From Acinetobacter sp. NIPH 2100 (GTDB taxonomy: Bacteria > Pseudomonadota > Gammaproteobacteria > Pseudomonadales > Moraxellaceae): a DNA stretch of 64,000 nucleotides. Shown here piece after piece: positions 50,798 through 60,962 of this stretch. The stretch spans positions 1,854,262 through 1,918,261 of the forward strand of contig NZ_KB850224.1 in the NCBI RefSeq assembly GCF_000369805.1, written 5' to 3'. A program made the position numbers and the translations under genes. A model generated the notes under the pieces. It saw only the letters and a program-made list of their open reading frames with translations. It ran no database searches and was not told the DNA's origin. Positions within the stretch are counted from its first letter, which is position 1. Every line of letters begins with the position of its first letter.

Positions 50798-51712
50798 TTA
50801 TTTCTGCATTTCAATAATCAAATTTTCCAATCTTGTATTTTGAAAAGACAAAACAGTTCCTTCCTTAAATACTTTCCGTGCTAAACCTGTCAGTGTTGTG
50901 CCTGGCAAAGCTTCGATCTGTAATCGAACACCTCGCTCCCATGCAGCCTGAACGGTGTTTTCCCAATCTATCGTTCGGCTCATATTAAAAACGAGATCAT
51001 CAAGAATCTGTTCACCTGTTCTAAGCAAACGCGCAGAAGTCCCGCTTAAATATTTAATATTTGGTTGATTTAATTGAACTCCCTCCGCCAAATAGGCCAA
51101 TTGCTCGGCTTGTTTTTCCAATAAACAACAGTGTGATGGCACACTGACCTCTAATCTTTTAGTTATTGCGCCAGATTGCATCGCAAGCGCTTCGACCTGT
51201 TGCATTGCTTGATCTGAACCTGAAATCACGATCTGATTCGGTGCATTAAAATTTGCAATATAAACATCAGATTGATGCTTATGGATCGTTGAAACCCACT
51301 CCTGAACTTTAGATGAGTCCGAACTGAGGATTGCTGTCATGCCATAGCCTTTCGGATAGGCTTGTTGCATCAACTTTCCTCGTTTGGCCACCAATGCAAG
51401 ACCATCTTCGAAACTGATGACATCTGCGACGGTCGCCGCAGCCCATGCACCAATCGATAAACCTGCAACATAATCTGGTTTGAGACCTTGTTCTTTCAAC
51501 AGCGCAGAGCAAATTACACCAGCAATATACAAACAAAGCTGAACGGAATACGTCGATTTCAAGGCTTCTTTTTGATCAAGCGACAGTACATCTTGATGCA
51601 ATAAATCTGACGCCTGTTCCAAATGTGTCTTCACCAGTGAATGTTGAGGTAAATCATGCAACATATTCACTTTCTGAGAACCTTGTCCTGGATATACCCA
51701 CATTGAACTCAT
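50798..51712 (-). CDS. mdcH: malonate decarboxylase epsilon subunit (malonyl transferase)
   Basis: A 304-residue malonyl-CoA:ACP transacylase-like protein. The start has V-Y-P-G-Q-G-S-Q; the active serine is in G-L-S-I-G-A-W, with the catalytic histidine in V-P-S-H-C. It charges the decarboxylase carrier protein with malonyl from malonyl-CoA to start the cycle. It follows mdcG by 12 bases. Confidence 0.93.
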   Translation of the reverse strand: MSSMWVYPGQGSQKVNMLHDLPQHSLVKTHLEQASDLLHQDVLSLDQKEALKSTYSVQLCLYIAGVICSALLKEQGLKPDYVAGLSIGAWAAATVADVISFEDGLALVAKRGKLMQQAYPKGYGMTAILSSDSSKVQEWVSTIHKHQSDVYIANFNAPNQIVISGSDQAMQQVEALAMQSGAITKRLEVSVPSHCCLLEKQAEQLAYLAEGVQLNQPNIKYLSGTSARLLRTGEQILDDLVFNMSRTIDWENTVQAAWERGVRLQIEALPGTTLTGLARKVFKEGTVLSFQNTRLENLIIEMQK

Positions 51713-51724
51713 GCCTTTTTCCTT

Positions 51725-52333
51725 TTAATGCCAAGGATTTTTGACTAAAACAGCTTTGTCATTTTGTTTTAGCAAAACCTCTCCTGCTGTCCTTGCCCAT
51801 TCTTTGAGTGCGACGCCGCCTAAAGGTGTTTGTAGTTGTACATCAATGTTGATACCTAAATTTTCTAAAGCCGTTAATATGATTTGCGCTTCTGATTTTG
51901 AGATAAATTGTTCTGTACGAATCAATAAATCAACATCACTATTTTGATTGACTGTTTTAAGTCCTGTTGCCAATTCATAACCTACACTTCCTGTATATCC
52001 CCATGGCAAAGCAAAACTTTGCATAGTTGTATAAATCTGCTGCAGTTTGTGCTGTAAATGAGGGAAAAAGGCCAAATTCTTTGCAAGCAGACTTTCTGGA
52101 CTCACTGTTTTGATGATCGCCTGAGTCGGCATTTCGGTTGCAAAGCGTTGATTTCTTTGTTCTCCTCGAATTCCCACAGGGATCATATGTATCTTAGTCA
52201 TTCCCCGTCTAACCACAACGGGCTTTTGTTCTAATAGCACTTGAATGGCCCAATCGGGTACGTTATCAGGTAACATGTGTGGGCTCATTCCCCACAATAA
52301 ATCATGTGCCTGAATACACCTGTTCATGACCAT
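51725..52333 (-). CDS. mdcG: malonate decarboxylase holo-ACP synthase
   Basis: A 202-residue nucleotidyltransferase that attaches the 2'-(5''-triphosphoribosyl)-3'-dephospho-CoA prosthetic group to apo-MdcC. The catalytic region reads Y-T-G-S-V-G-Y-E-L-A-T-G followed by N-S-D-V-D-L-L-I-R, with the D-x-D pair. Its start overlaps the end of mdcE by 10 bases. Confidence 0.92.
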   Translation of the reverse strand: MVMNRCIQAHDLLWGMSPHMLPDNVPDWAIQVLLEQKPVVVRRGMTKIHMIPVGIRGEQRNQRFATEMPTQAIIKTVSPESLLAKNLAFFPHLQHKLQQIYTTMQSFALPWGYTGSVGYELATGLKTVNQNSDVDLLIRTEQFISKSEAQIILTALENLGINIDVQLQTPLGGVALKEWARTAGEVLLKQNDKAVLVKNPWH

Positions 52334-53145
52334 TGCTCACGTAATAATTCACGAACCTGTTTTGATGCTTGACGATTTTTCCCATTTAAGCGATGTTTTA
52401 AATCAACCTTGCCTTGTTGCTGAATATCTTGAATCGCCTCATTCAATGCTGCTTTAACAGCGCTGACATCGGCTAGAGTGGGTTGCTCAGCATTTTCAAC
52501 CTCAAGGACATTGGATAACAATCCTAATGTGTTATAGCTTTCGATGTCATACGCCATTGGTGGAATGGCGGCGGCCAAGACTTCCAGCTCTTCTACACTT
52601 CTCAAAGTGACGCGAGCAGCAGACTCTTTCCCCATCGCATGTACCATGACTCCTGGGTCCTTAAGTGCCAAAATACGATTAGCCTGATAACCATGTGCTA
52701 AAAAGGCACCCGACATCGACTTACCTACAAGTAAACTAATCACAGGATGCCCTGCCAAACGAGCAGTAGCATACGCATCTACGGCGCCCGCAAGCGCTTG
52801 ATGGATGCCAAGCACTTCCTCTCTACGCCCATAAGCCTGACTGGGTACATCGACAATACATACAATACTCCGCTTCACAGATTTACTTTGATCAGCTTGA
52901 ATGACTTCATCAATTGCTTGCGCCAATGACCAACCTTCCAATAAACCAACTTCACCATTTCGTGCACGTGGGTAGCGATTCAGTTCATCTGCGACAATGG
53001 CAAAAACACGAACGTCTTGACCATCCAATTGGCCATCAGCAATGAGCAATGAATCAATTTGGGTTTTGATGAAATCAAAGTTTTGGGTTAAAGCATTAAA
53101 CCAGTTTCGTCCACGTGAGGAGGCTTGAGTAATATGTGTATTCAT
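52324..53145 (-). CDS. mdcE: malonate decarboxylase gamma subunit
   Basis: A 273-residue carboxyltransferase-like subunit which, with MdcD, decarboxylates malonyl-S-carrier to acetyl-S-carrier. It has the crotonase-like fold with S-L-L-V-G-K-S-M-S-G-A-F-L-A-H-G. It starts one base after mdcD ends. Confidence 0.93.
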   Translation of the reverse strand: MNTHITQASSRGRNWFNALTQNFDFIKTQIDSLLIADGQLDGQDVRVFAIVADELNRYPRARNGEVGLLEGWSLAQAIDEVIQADQSKSVKRSIVCIVDVPSQAYGRREEVLGIHQALAGAVDAYATARLAGHPVISLLVGKSMSGAFLAHGYQANRILALKDPGVMVHAMGKESAARVTLRSVEELEVLAAAIPPMAYDIESYNTLGLLSNVLEVENAEQPTLADVSAVKAALNEAIQDIQQQGKVDLKHRLNGKNRQASKQVRELLREQWS

Positions 53146-53146
53146 T

Positions 53147-53998
53147 TTAGACCTCTTTGCCTTGATATAAGGCTTGAACTTCGGTTGGCAATATCTGTGC
53201 TGTCGTATCTACCTGTTGAAGTTTTGACAGGTAAAAAGTGGCATTACTGCTTCTATGAATCCGAGGTTTACCTTGTGAAATACAATGGATAATTTGCTCT
53301 AGAATCGATACGCGATCATCTTCAACATAGAAGTCAACCAGACCACTGGCAAATCGTTGTACTCCCCCCGTAATACTCCAGATAAAAGGTCTATCTTTTG
53401 AGTCGTATTCCTGAACACCAGCCTCTTGTTCAATTACTTGAGGACCGTTTAAACCTAATCGCCCTTCTTGTGTCATGATCAAATAACTACACAATCCAGC
53501 CGCAATTGACATTCCTCCAAAGCAGCCTACGCTGCCAGCGATCACACCAATAACGGGTTGATACTGTCTCAGTTCCACAATCGCAGATTGAATTTCAGCA
53601 ATTGCTGCCAATCCTAGATTTGCCTCTTGCAAGCGGACTCCACCTGTTTCTAGCAATAAAATTGCCGTTGTCGGGATACCTTTCACATTATCTTCGATTG
53701 CCAGTTCCAAAGCCCCTGCAATCTTGGCACCACCCACTTCTCCCAAGCTACCGCCTTGAAATATGCCTTCAATAGAGATGACAACAACAGGGTGTTGTTG
53801 AATTGTTCCCTTAACAACAACAACGCCATCATCGGCTTGAGGAACAATATTTTGTTTCGGCAACCAAGGAGACATCATTCGTGCAAATGGATCCAATAAT
53901 TCACGAAAACTTCCAGCATCGAGTAAAGATTTAGCTCGATCACGCGCTCCAAGCTCAATAAAGCTTTGTTTATTCAATAAGTGATTAAGATCAGCCAC
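53147..53998 (-). CDS. mdcD: malonate decarboxylase beta subunit
   Basis: A 283-residue carboxyltransferase subunit, partner of MdcE. Typical blocks are L-L-L-E-T-G-G-V-R-L-Q-E-A-N and V-G-C-F-G-G-M-S-I-A-A-G-L. Overlaps mdcC by eight bases. Confidence 0.93.
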   Translation of the reverse strand: MADLNHLLNKQSFIELGARDRAKSLLDAGSFRELLDPFARMMSPWLPKQNIVPQADDGVVVVKGTIQQHPVVVISIEGIFQGGSLGEVGGAKIAGALELAIEDNVKGIPTTAILLLETGGVRLQEANLGLAAIAEIQSAIVELRQYQPVIGVIAGSVGCFGGMSIAAGLCSYLIMTQEGRLGLNGPQVIEQEAGVQEYDSKDRPFIWSITGGVQRFASGLVDFYVEDDRVSILEQIIHCISQGKPRIHRSSNATFYLSKLQQVDTTAQILPTEVQALYQGKEV

Positions 53999-54293
53999 CT
54001 TTCACCTCCTCAAAAGCCTGTTCAAGTCTTAAACGAACCACGCCAGGGGTTGCACCAAAATCATGAATATCAATGTTGACTGCTGGAGGGTGTTGAATTG
54101 AAAAAATTCGTTCAAACAAATTTTTCCAGCGTTGTTGACTACCATCGACAGAAGTGACCACTTTGATTGTCGTGGTTTGACCTGAACGATTTGGTTCCAT
54201 CAGAATTTCAAGATCACCAGATCCCACACAGCCGACGAGTGCTGATTTTTTGGGAATCTCTCCTGCTGAAAATTCAAAAGTTAATGTTTCCAT
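53991..54293 (-). CDS. mdcC: malonate decarboxylase acyl carrier protein (delta subunit)
   Basis: A 100-residue carrier protein. The attachment serine is S25 in V-G-S-G-D-L-E, the same position as in Klebsiella MdcC. It carries the malonyl and acetyl groups on a dephospho-CoA-derived arm. It follows mdcB by 17 bases. Confidence 0.95.
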   Translation of the reverse strand: METLTFEFSAGEIPKKSALVGCVGSGDLEILMEPNRSGQTTTIKVVTSVDGSQQRWKNLFERIFSIQHPPAVNIDIHDFGATPGVVRLRLEQAFEEVKGG

Positions 54294-54310
54294 CGTTATC
54301 TTCCCTAAGA

Positions 54311-55180
54311 TTATTTCCAGTGATATTTTTCTATGCCATCGAGGAACAAGAGCGTTGCCAGTAAATCTGCTGCACCGCCTGCAGAAGCTCGAATCGCCAA
54401 TAAGTCCTGTTCAAGTTGTAACAAGCGTTGCTGTCCTTGCACTGTTGAACAACCGCCTAGCGCCAATACATGTTGGGCACCCACCTGCATTTTATGAAGT
54501 CCGTCCAACCCAGCTCGATGGATGACGCAGGTATCCGTCAGTTGCCCCATCATCGCCAGTAGCGCATCCAATCGAGCTGCGGATTCAGGCATTCCTTGCA
54601 CACGGCTACGATGTAGTTGAGCGAGTCCATATGTGGTAATCACTGGAAAACCCTGTTGCGCTTGTTGTTTTGCTCCATTGATTCCAAATTTCTGTCTGGC
54701 TTGCTGCCCATGCGTGGTTGGTTGTTTAGGGGCAAATTGATCTTCAATGTTTGCCAGTTCACTGGCAGTTTTGCACAACCCTTCAACGGTGCATCTTTGC
54801 TGATTTAAAAGCGTTAATGCGGCAGATGTCACGACCAGACCAATTGACCAAATTGCACCACGATGTGTATTTACTCCCTGAGTGACTTGCAACATACGAT
54901 GCTCACCATAGCGACCAAGCTGTCCAATATCCTCTCGCAAAGCGGTACAAACTTCGCCATAGAGCTCAGCAGCTTCTGCCATTGCCTTAAACATTGGAAA
55001 TAAGCACTGAGCAGAACGTTCCATTAACTCAAGCGTTAAATCATCATGAGCGCCACTACCACGCTGATCGACCAAAGCAGGTTTTGGGGTTAAATTCACT
55101 TCATCAATTAATGCCTGTACCGCCATATCTGCCAAGAATTCTGCCGTGCTAAAACCTGTCTTTTTCAAGAGTGCATTCAT
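54311..55180 (-). CDS. mdcB: triphosphoribosyl-dephospho-CoA synthase
   Basis: A 289-residue CitG-like enzyme that makes the prosthetic-group precursor from ATP and dephospho-CoA. Family blocks include P-K-P-A-L-V-D-Q-R-G-S-G-A-H-D-D-L near 33-49 and the G-V-N-T-H-R-G-A-I-W-S segment near 103-113. Its ATG overlaps the mdcA stop by one base (TAATG). Confidence 0.93.
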   Translation of the reverse strand: MNALLKKTGFSTAEFLADMAVQALIDEVNLTPKPALVDQRGSGAHDDLTLELMERSAQCLFPMFKAMAEAAELYGEVCTALREDIGQLGRYGEHRMLQVTQGVNTHRGAIWSIGLVVTSAALTLLNQQRCTVEGLCKTASELANIEDQFAPKQPTTHGQQARQKFGINGAKQQAQQGFPVITTYGLAQLHRSRVQGMPESAARLDALLAMMGQLTDTCVIHRAGLDGLHKMQVGAQHVLALGGCSTVQGQQRLLQLEQDLLAIRASAGGAADLLATLLFLDGIEKYHWK

Positions 55181-56859
55181 TACCAGCTCCTAAATTTTGC
55201 AGGCGGTTGATACAGACCATCCGACCATGTCACAAGGTCAGCAATATTTTTAGCCGCCAATAATTCACGCGTTGCATCGGTACGGCGGATGCCTAAATCT
55301 TCAGGGAAAACCACTAAGCCCTCTTGTCGTAATTTTTCGGTTTTTTTCGGATCATGGTTTAAGCCAATATCCGTAACACCAGCCACAGCTGCAATCATCG
55401 CCTGACGCTCTTCCAAGCTTCGTGCTTTATAGAGATATGCAATTCCTTCCTCGGTTAAAAGATGGGTCACATCGTCACCATAGATCATGATTGGTGCTAA
55501 AAGCATCCCTGCCTTTTTCGCGACATCCACTGCATCAAGCGTATCCACAAATGTTGGTTTTCCACCTTCCTGGAATGTTTCAACCATTTGTACAACTAAT
55601 TTTTTACCCCGTGCTAGATATGTTTCGGTCTCATTTGCACCTTGGATACGCATATCGAGCCATGCAGGTGTTGAGTGTCGTCTACCACGTGGATCATGTC
55701 CCATATTTGGAGCCCCACCAAATCCAGCCAAACGCCCTTTGGTTACGGTTGAGGAATGACCACTCCCATCCACTTGTAAGGTTGCACCAATGAAAAGGTC
55801 CACTGCATATTGTCCAGCTAACTGACACATCATGCGATTAGAACGTAAAGATCCATCACGGCCAGTGAAGAAAATATCTGGTCGTGCCGCGATGTATTTT
55901 TCCATCCCTAGTTCTGTACCAAAGCAATGCACGCTTTCAACCCAACCTGTTTCAATTGCAGGAATAAGCGTTGGATGTGGATTTAAAGTCCAGTTACGAC
56001 AAATTTTTCCTTTTAGACCTAATGATTCGCCATAAGTCGGCAAAATTAATTCTATTGCCGCCGTATTAAAGCCAATGCCATGATTCAGTGATTGCACCTG
56101 ATGACGTTCATAAATTCCACGTATTGCCATCATGGCCATTAAAACGTGAACGGGTTTAATGTGCTTCGGATCTCGCGTAAATAACGGTTCAATATAAAAA
56201 GGTTTATCCGCAACCACGACAAAATCAACCCAAGACGCTGGAATATCCACACGAGGAAGATCTTGCACATCATCGACAAGCTCATTCACTTGTACAATCA
56301 CAATACCGTCACTGAAGGCAGCGGGTTCAATTAATGCGGGTGAATCTTCTGTACTTGGACCTGTGTAAATATTGCCATGACGGTCTGCCATGAATCCTGC
56401 CGATAAAACAACATTTGGGATTAAATCAACCAGTAAACGTGAATACAGTTCAATGTATGTATGAATAGCCCCTATCTCAAGCAGCCCATCTTCAAGCAAC
56501 TGACTAATGCGTAAACTTTGCGTTCCAGCGAATGAAAAATCGAGCTTGCGTGCAATTCCTTTTTCAAAAATGTCGAGATGTTCTGGACGTCCGACACTAG
56601 GCATAATCATATGTAAGTGATGAACTGTCTTTGGATTAACTTGAGCGAGAGCACGCGATAAAAAGTCAGCTTGTTTTTGATTATTCCCTTCAAGTACAAC
56701 CTTATCGCCTGAACTGATCAAAGTTTCCAAGACTTGAATAATATTTTGTCTAGGAATCACAACACCATCAGTGTATTGACGTACTTGTTCTAGTTTCAAT
56801 TGTTTAGCATGTCGACGTTTTGTCCATAGATTTGCTTTATTTTGAACAGAACATTCCAT
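55180..56859 (-). CDS. mdcA: malonate decarboxylase alpha subunit (acetyl-S-ACP:malonate transferase)
   Basis: A 559-residue CoA-transferase-like subunit, first gene of the operon. It swaps the acetyl group on the carrier for malonate. Blocks such as G-F-G-G-A-P-N-M-G-H-D-P-R-G-R-R-H and L-F-I-G-A-T-L-Q-V-D-G-S-G-H-S match MdcA closely. The operon order mdcA-B-C-D-E-G-H-madL-madM covers all activities for growth on malonate; no separate mdcF is present, MadLM taking the transport role. A LysR-type palindrome lies 79 bp upstream of the start. Confidence 0.95.
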   Translation of the reverse strand: MECSVQNKANLWTKRRHAKQLKLEQVRQYTDGVVIPRQNIIQVLETLISSGDKVVLEGNNQKQADFLSRALAQVNPKTVHHLHMIMPSVGRPEHLDIFEKGIARKLDFSFAGTQSLRISQLLEDGLLEIGAIHTYIELYSRLLVDLIPNVVLSAGFMADRHGNIYTGPSTEDSPALIEPAAFSDGIVIVQVNELVDDVQDLPRVDIPASWVDFVVVADKPFYIEPLFTRDPKHIKPVHVLMAMMAIRGIYERHQVQSLNHGIGFNTAAIELILPTYGESLGLKGKICRNWTLNPHPTLIPAIETGWVESVHCFGTELGMEKYIAARPDIFFTGRDGSLRSNRMMCQLAGQYAVDLFIGATLQVDGSGHSSTVTKGRLAGFGGAPNMGHDPRGRRHSTPAWLDMRIQGANETETYLARGKKLVVQMVETFQEGGKPTFVDTLDAVDVAKKAGMLLAPIMIYGDDVTHLLTEEGIAYLYKARSLEERQAMIAAVAGVTDIGLNHDPKKTEKLRQEGLVVFPEDLGIRRTDATRELLAAKNIADLVTWSDGLYQPPAKFRSW

Positions 56860-57215
56860 GTGCTTTTCCTTGCTAACGATGACTTACCTTATGAAAAGCT
56901 TTTTCTTATGTCTGATCAATCAACCTAAATTCAATACCATTAACTTGAAGTTAATGAGTTTGTAAGATGCATTGCCTCTTTTTTCAATAGTTAAAAATAA
57001 ACATAAGTGGTTTTAATACTTTGCCCACTCATATTCAAAGGTAAAAGATGATCACCAACCCGGACTAAAGTAGTTGCTAAGCACATATAAGATGAAAATC
57101 ATGGCTCGGAAATGGACATCGGGTCGAATGTTGTTATTTATAAAATTGTCTTAAATATTTAATAAAGATTGATTAACTTAACTGTACTTCTTCTACGTAT
57201 TTAGAGGCAATTCAT
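56860..57215. other. divergent promoter region of mdcA and a small gene
   Basis: About 355 bp with no gene. It holds the palindrome at 56938-56956 and the upstream regions of mdcA (minus) and the 77-residue gene (plus). Confidence 0.6.
56938..56956. promoter_or_regulatory. probable MdcR (LysR-type) operator
   Basis: A perfect 19-bp palindrome, CATTAACTT-G-AAGTTAATG, containing the T-N11-A core of LysR-type sites (T at 56941, A at 56953). It lies 79 bp upstream of the mdcA start codon, where an activator site is expected. Confidence 0.7.
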
Positions 57216-57449
57216 ATGACAGTAAACTCTATCTTCGAGTCCCTTAGCCAATTGATTGAGTCTTATAGCCAACAACATGGAGAGAAACCTCAGAAGATGC
57301 TACTCGGTTATAAAGCCTATTATGACTTGATGAGAAACAAAGATTTTGCCAATGAGGTTACTAATTCTGCTCTAGATCCAAATAAAAGAAAATTTCAAAA
57401 AATCAAAATTAAAATTACCAAGGATGACTATCAGCTTAAATTGGAATAA
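57216..57449 (+). CDS. hypothetical protein, 77 residues
   Basis: A small soluble protein, polar and lysine-rich at its C-terminus, with no signal peptide. The start at 57216 follows AGAGG at a good distance. The phrase L-L-G-Y-K-A-Y-Y-D-L-M is reminiscent of phage-capsid-derived substrate-binding repeats, but I cannot name a family. Confidence 0.65.
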   Translation: MTVNSIFESLSQLIESYSQQHGEKPQKMLLGYKAYYDLMRNKDFANEVTNSALDPNKRKFQKIKIKITKDDYQLKLE

Positions 57450-57548
57450 ACCCTTGTTGAAGCCTAAAATTATTTATCCAGATTTTACAAGTTTTGTTGG
57501 CTCAGAATGAAGCCAAAAAAGTTGCGGCTTTTCTACAAACGTTTAGAC

Positions 57549-57592
57549 GCATCACTTTTTCTGATGCAATAAAAAACCCAGCGAAGTGGGTT
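57549..57592 (+). terminator. two consecutive hairpins after the 77-residue gene
   Basis: GCATCA/TGATGC (57549-57554 with 57562-57567) and AACCCA/TGGGTT (57575-57580 with 57587-57592). The first has a T-rich loop. They lie between this gene and the convergent ppk gene and may act as terminators. Confidence 0.5.
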
Positions 57593-57706
57593 GGAAAATG
57601 AACGGTATGTTGTGTGATAAGAGATAAAATTATTATTGTTACGTCCCTATGAGCTCTTTTTTGTTCTTCTAAAATTAGCTTAATCGCTGTTCATGACAAT
57701 TCAGTG

Positions 57707-59785
57707 TCACCCGATCTCTCGATCCATTAAATATCTTTGTGCGATATGGACAACTTGATCTGGTTTCGGTTGACATTGTAGCCATGTCCCATCTGCTTGA
57801 AGCTCCCATGCTCTGCGATTATCTTTCAAATAATTCTTCAGGCCATCTTCAATAATGAGTTTTTTTAGCTTCTTATCTTCTATCGGGAAACAACATTCGA
57901 TACGAGAGAATAGATTTCGGCCCATCCAGTCCGCACTGGCGCAATACAGTTTAATCTCACCATCGTTATAAAAATAATAAACACGCGTATGTTCTAAATA
58001 GCGTCCCACGATTGAACGAACTCTAATATTTTCTGAAAGCCCTTTGACCTGTGGTCGTAAACAACAAATTGACCGGATAATCAAATCGATCTGAACACCG
58101 GCTTGCGAAGCTTTATAAAGTGCATTAATCAATTGAGGTTCAGTCAAGGCATTTACCTTGATCATGATCTGTGCTTTTTTACCGGCTTTACTATTTTCAA
58201 TTTCTTGTTGTATTAATTCAATAAGTTGCGAATGTAAGGTGAATGGAGCATGGAAGAGTTTTTTCAATTTTGCCATCTTCCCCATACCTGTTAACTCCTG
58301 AAAGACTTTATGTACATCCTCACAAATGTCATCATCATTGGTTAACAAGCCATAATCTGTATAAATTTTTGCATTGGTCGCATGGTAGTTTCCTGTACCT
58401 AAATGCACATATCGTTTGATTCTATCTTGTTCTCTGCGCACTACCAGAATCATTTTGGCATGGGTTTTATAGCCAACAATTCCATACACCACAACAGCAC
58501 CCGCCTCTTGAAGTACATTGGCCACTTCAATATTTGATTCTTCATCAAAACGAGCTCTTAATTCAATAACCGCTGTTACTTCTTTGCCGTTTCTAGCGGC
58601 TTCTGCAAGAATTTTGACAATCTCTGAGTCTGCGCCGCTCCGATAGAGCGTTTGTTTAATCGCAAGTACATTGGGATCATAAGCAGCATCTCTGAGGAGC
58701 TTGATCACTGGAGCAAAGCTATCAAATGGATGATGTAACAATACATCTCCTGCTTGTAGCACATCAAAAATTGGTTTTTGGGTATAGAGTGCTTTTGGGA
58801 TTTTTTGTTGGTAGGGCTGGAAGCGTAATGCTGGTAAATCAAAATTGGCAATAAAACGAGCTAGATTGACAGGGCCATCCACATGATATAAATGCTGTTT
58901 TTCTAACTCAAATTGTTCCAACAAATAGTCTGCAATATGCTCAGGACAGTTTTTATTCACCTCTAATCGAACGGCACGCCCAAAACGTCTAGCGGATAAT
59001 TCACCTTTTAATGCAATGGCTAAGTCTTCAACATCTTCTGAAACGGTTAAATCGGCATTCCGTGTGACACGAAATTGATAGCATCCCGTGGCTTTCATAC
59101 CTGGGAACAAATCTGCAATATGTTCCTGAATAATTGCAGACAGTAAAATGTAATGTTCTGAGTTCCCTGAAATTTGATTTGGCAATTTAACCAATCGAGG
59201 CAATGATCTCGGCGCTGGTACGATAGCTAAATCAATTTCTCGTCCAAATGCATCTTTTCCTTCTAAGGTCACAATAAAATTCAGACTTTTATTGACCAAA
59301 CGTGGAAATGGATGTGCTGGATCTAAACTAATCGGGGTAACAACAGGTTGCACTTCATTAAAAAAATAATCTTTAATCCAAGCTTTATGCTTTTCGAGTA
59401 TGTCCGCATACTGGATGTAATGAACACCATGACCTTGCAATTGAGGAAGAATAGAATGGTTTAATATTTTATATTGTTCTTCTACCGCTTCATGAACAAC
59501 TTTCGAGATTTGCTGTAATACTTCATTGAGCGCCGTCCCTTCTGGTCCCAGCGTTTGAGTCGACAAATTCATTTGCTGTCGTAAACTAGCAACACGGATT
59601 TCGAAGAACTCATCCAGATTGCGAGAAAAAATAATTAAAAAATTAAGGCGTTCAAGCAGTGGATGACCATCATCTTTTGCCTGTGCAAGCACGCGTTTAT
59701 GAAACTCTAATAAAGATAACTCTCGATTTATATAAGTTTCCAAACAGTGTTCCTGACCATTTGTTAGTGCATGCATAGAAGTCAT
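57707..59785 (-). CDS. ppk1: polyphosphate kinase 1
   Basis: A 692-residue polyphosphate kinase that makes inorganic polyphosphate from ATP. The N-terminal domain starts [12 protein letters not shown]; the phosphorylated histidine is H442 in Y-K-T-H-A-K-M. A second phospholipase-D-like block, [10 protein letters not shown], follows near residue 600. The length is normal for PPK1. ATG 59776 is an alternative start. It is a single gene with no ppx next to it. Confidence 0.95.
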   Translation of the reverse strand: MTSMHALTNGQEHCLETYINRELSLLEFHKRVLAQAKDDGHPLLERLNFLIIFSRNLDEFFEIRVASLRQQMNLSTQTLGPEGTALNEVLQQISKVVHEAVEEQYKILNHSILPQLQGHGVHYIQYADILEKHKAWIKDYFFNEVQPVVTPISLDPAHPFPRLVNKSLNFIVTLEGKDAFGREIDLAIVPAPRSLPRLVKLPNQISGNSEHYILLSAIIQEHIADLFPGMKATGCYQFRVTRNADLTVSEDVEDLAIALKGELSARRFGRAVRLEVNKNCPEHIADYLLEQFELEKQHLYHVDGPVNLARFIANFDLPALRFQPYQQKIPKALYTQKPIFDVLQAGDVLLHHPFDSFAPVIKLLRDAAYDPNVLAIKQTLYRSGADSEIVKILAEAARNGKEVTAVIELRARFDEESNIEVANVLQEAGAVVVYGIVGYKTHAKMILVVRREQDRIKRYVHLGTGNYHATNAKIYTDYGLLTNDDDICEDVHKVFQELTGMGKMAKLKKLFHAPFTLHSQLIELIQQEIENSKAGKKAQIMIKVNALTEPQLINALYKASQAGVQIDLIIRSICCLRPQVKGLSENIRVRSIVGRYLEHTRVYYFYNDGEIKLYCASADWMGRNLFSRIECCFPIEDKKLKKLIIEDGLKNYLKDNRRAWELQADGTWLQCQPKPDQVVHIAQRYLMDREIG

Positions 59786-60008
59786 TGATTACTCTAAATG
59801 ATATAAAAGTGCTTTTTCCAATACGCGAACAGACAGGCGTAAAATTTTTCATTGTTTATTTTGTGCCTATTACATTGCAAATTAATGAAAATCATATTTT
59901 TCTATTCAATCATCTAAATGACATCAGATTTGTAGGTTCTACTCATATAGTAAAATTAATCAATAGCTTAGGTTGAATTAATAAAGTGTATTTAAATCAA
60001 TATCATTG

Positions 60009-60773
60009 ATGGGCGAACAACATTTCGATAAAGTTACTTGTATAATTAAGCCAAGTTTATTTTTTAATTCTCATATGAAGAATCCATATTCTGAACATGC
60101 TCAAGTGGGTGTAGTTTCTACATTTTCTGAACTTATCAATACCCATTTTCACGGTGATATCAATGCTCTTTGCTGGCATAGAAGTTTGGTGGGTGATTTT
60201 AATGAAATTGTGGCTAAACTTGAATTAAAAGAGAATATTACTGAAGTTTCTATTGAAGATCTTTTGGCATTACCACTTTCAGAAAAAGGCCATCTGGCAA
60301 GGGAAATTATCTTAGCAGATATACAGTTACTCACTAATTTAGGTGCATCCCCTTGCCTTAATTTGCTGAAGAGCTATGAACGGGACGAAGAGCTCGATTT
60401 CATTTCAACCGATGTATATTCATATCATGTGGATCGATCACCTATCGAAACCGATACTTTTTTATGTACCTATCATGGACCTGCAAGCGATATTCTGGCT
60501 CAAGATCAAGTTGAACAAAAGATTTTGATTCCAGAAATTAGAGAAAAGTTAAAGAAATTATATGACGGCCCAGCGGCTGACTTTGAAACTTTCTTGGCGG
60601 AGTATTTTTTTGATCTACATTATCAGCCTAAAACAGATGCGAAACCTGTGAATTTAGGTTCGGGACATCTTTGGCGTCTGGCGGTAGATCATCCTACACA
60701 ACAGGTGTCGCCATGTGTGCATCGAGCACCTGCTGAGAAGGATGGTGAGTACAGATTGCTCTTGATTTGTTAA
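60009..60773 (+). CDS. DUF1826-family protein
   Basis: A 254-residue protein of the DUF1826 family. Family-like features are a W-H-R early in the domain (L-C-W-H-R near 56-60), D-F-N-E-I and, towards the C-terminus, G-S-G-H-L-W-R-L-A-V-D-H followed by V-H-R-A-P. DUF1826 proteins are often found beside COG0523 (CobW-like) metal chaperones and suspected in zinc homeostasis; there is no such gene here. A TTG at 60006 would add one residue. ATG 60075 (M-K-N-P-Y-S) could be the real start. Confidence 0.75.
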   Translation: MGEQHFDKVTCIIKPSLFFNSHMKNPYSEHAQVGVVSTFSELINTHFHGDINALCWHRSLVGDFNEIVAKLELKENITEVSIEDLLALPLSEKGHLAREIILADIQLLTNLGASPCLNLLKSYERDEELDFISTDVYSYHVDRSPIETDTFLCTYHGPASDILAQDQVEQKILIPEIREKLKKLYDGPAADFETFLAEYFFDLHYQPKTDAKPVNLGSGHLWRLAVDHPTQQVSPCVHRAPAEKDGEYRLLLIC

Positions 60774-60870
60774 AGATCTATTCGATGTCATTACTTCTAC
60801 GGGTTTAAAAGATATTGATCTAATTGCTCCGAATCAGTATCTTCCCGCAATCCACCATCCAGAAATTTAG
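60766..60870 (+). pseudogene. possible C-terminal remnant of a lost gene
   Basis: A frame of 34 codons with no start, running from just before the DUF1826 stop to TAG 60868-60870. The translated end, with T-S-T-G-L-K-D-I-D-L-I-A-P-N-Q-Y-L and A-I-H-H-P-E-I, looks like a real protein tail. I cannot identify the parent gene. Confidence 0.3.
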
Positions 60871-60962
60871 CCCTACACATTGCTACTATCAATAACTCAA
60901 CACAAATCTCTAGGGCTTTTGGGGTTTACACTAGATGCGAAAGCAAAAATCAATTTGCTCAA

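Noticed and set aside
59996..60010. ATCAAT/ATTGAT palindrome at the DUF1826 start as a Zur site
   Set aside because: It is only a short AT-rich palindrome and does not clearly match a zinc-regulator consensus I can state with confidence.
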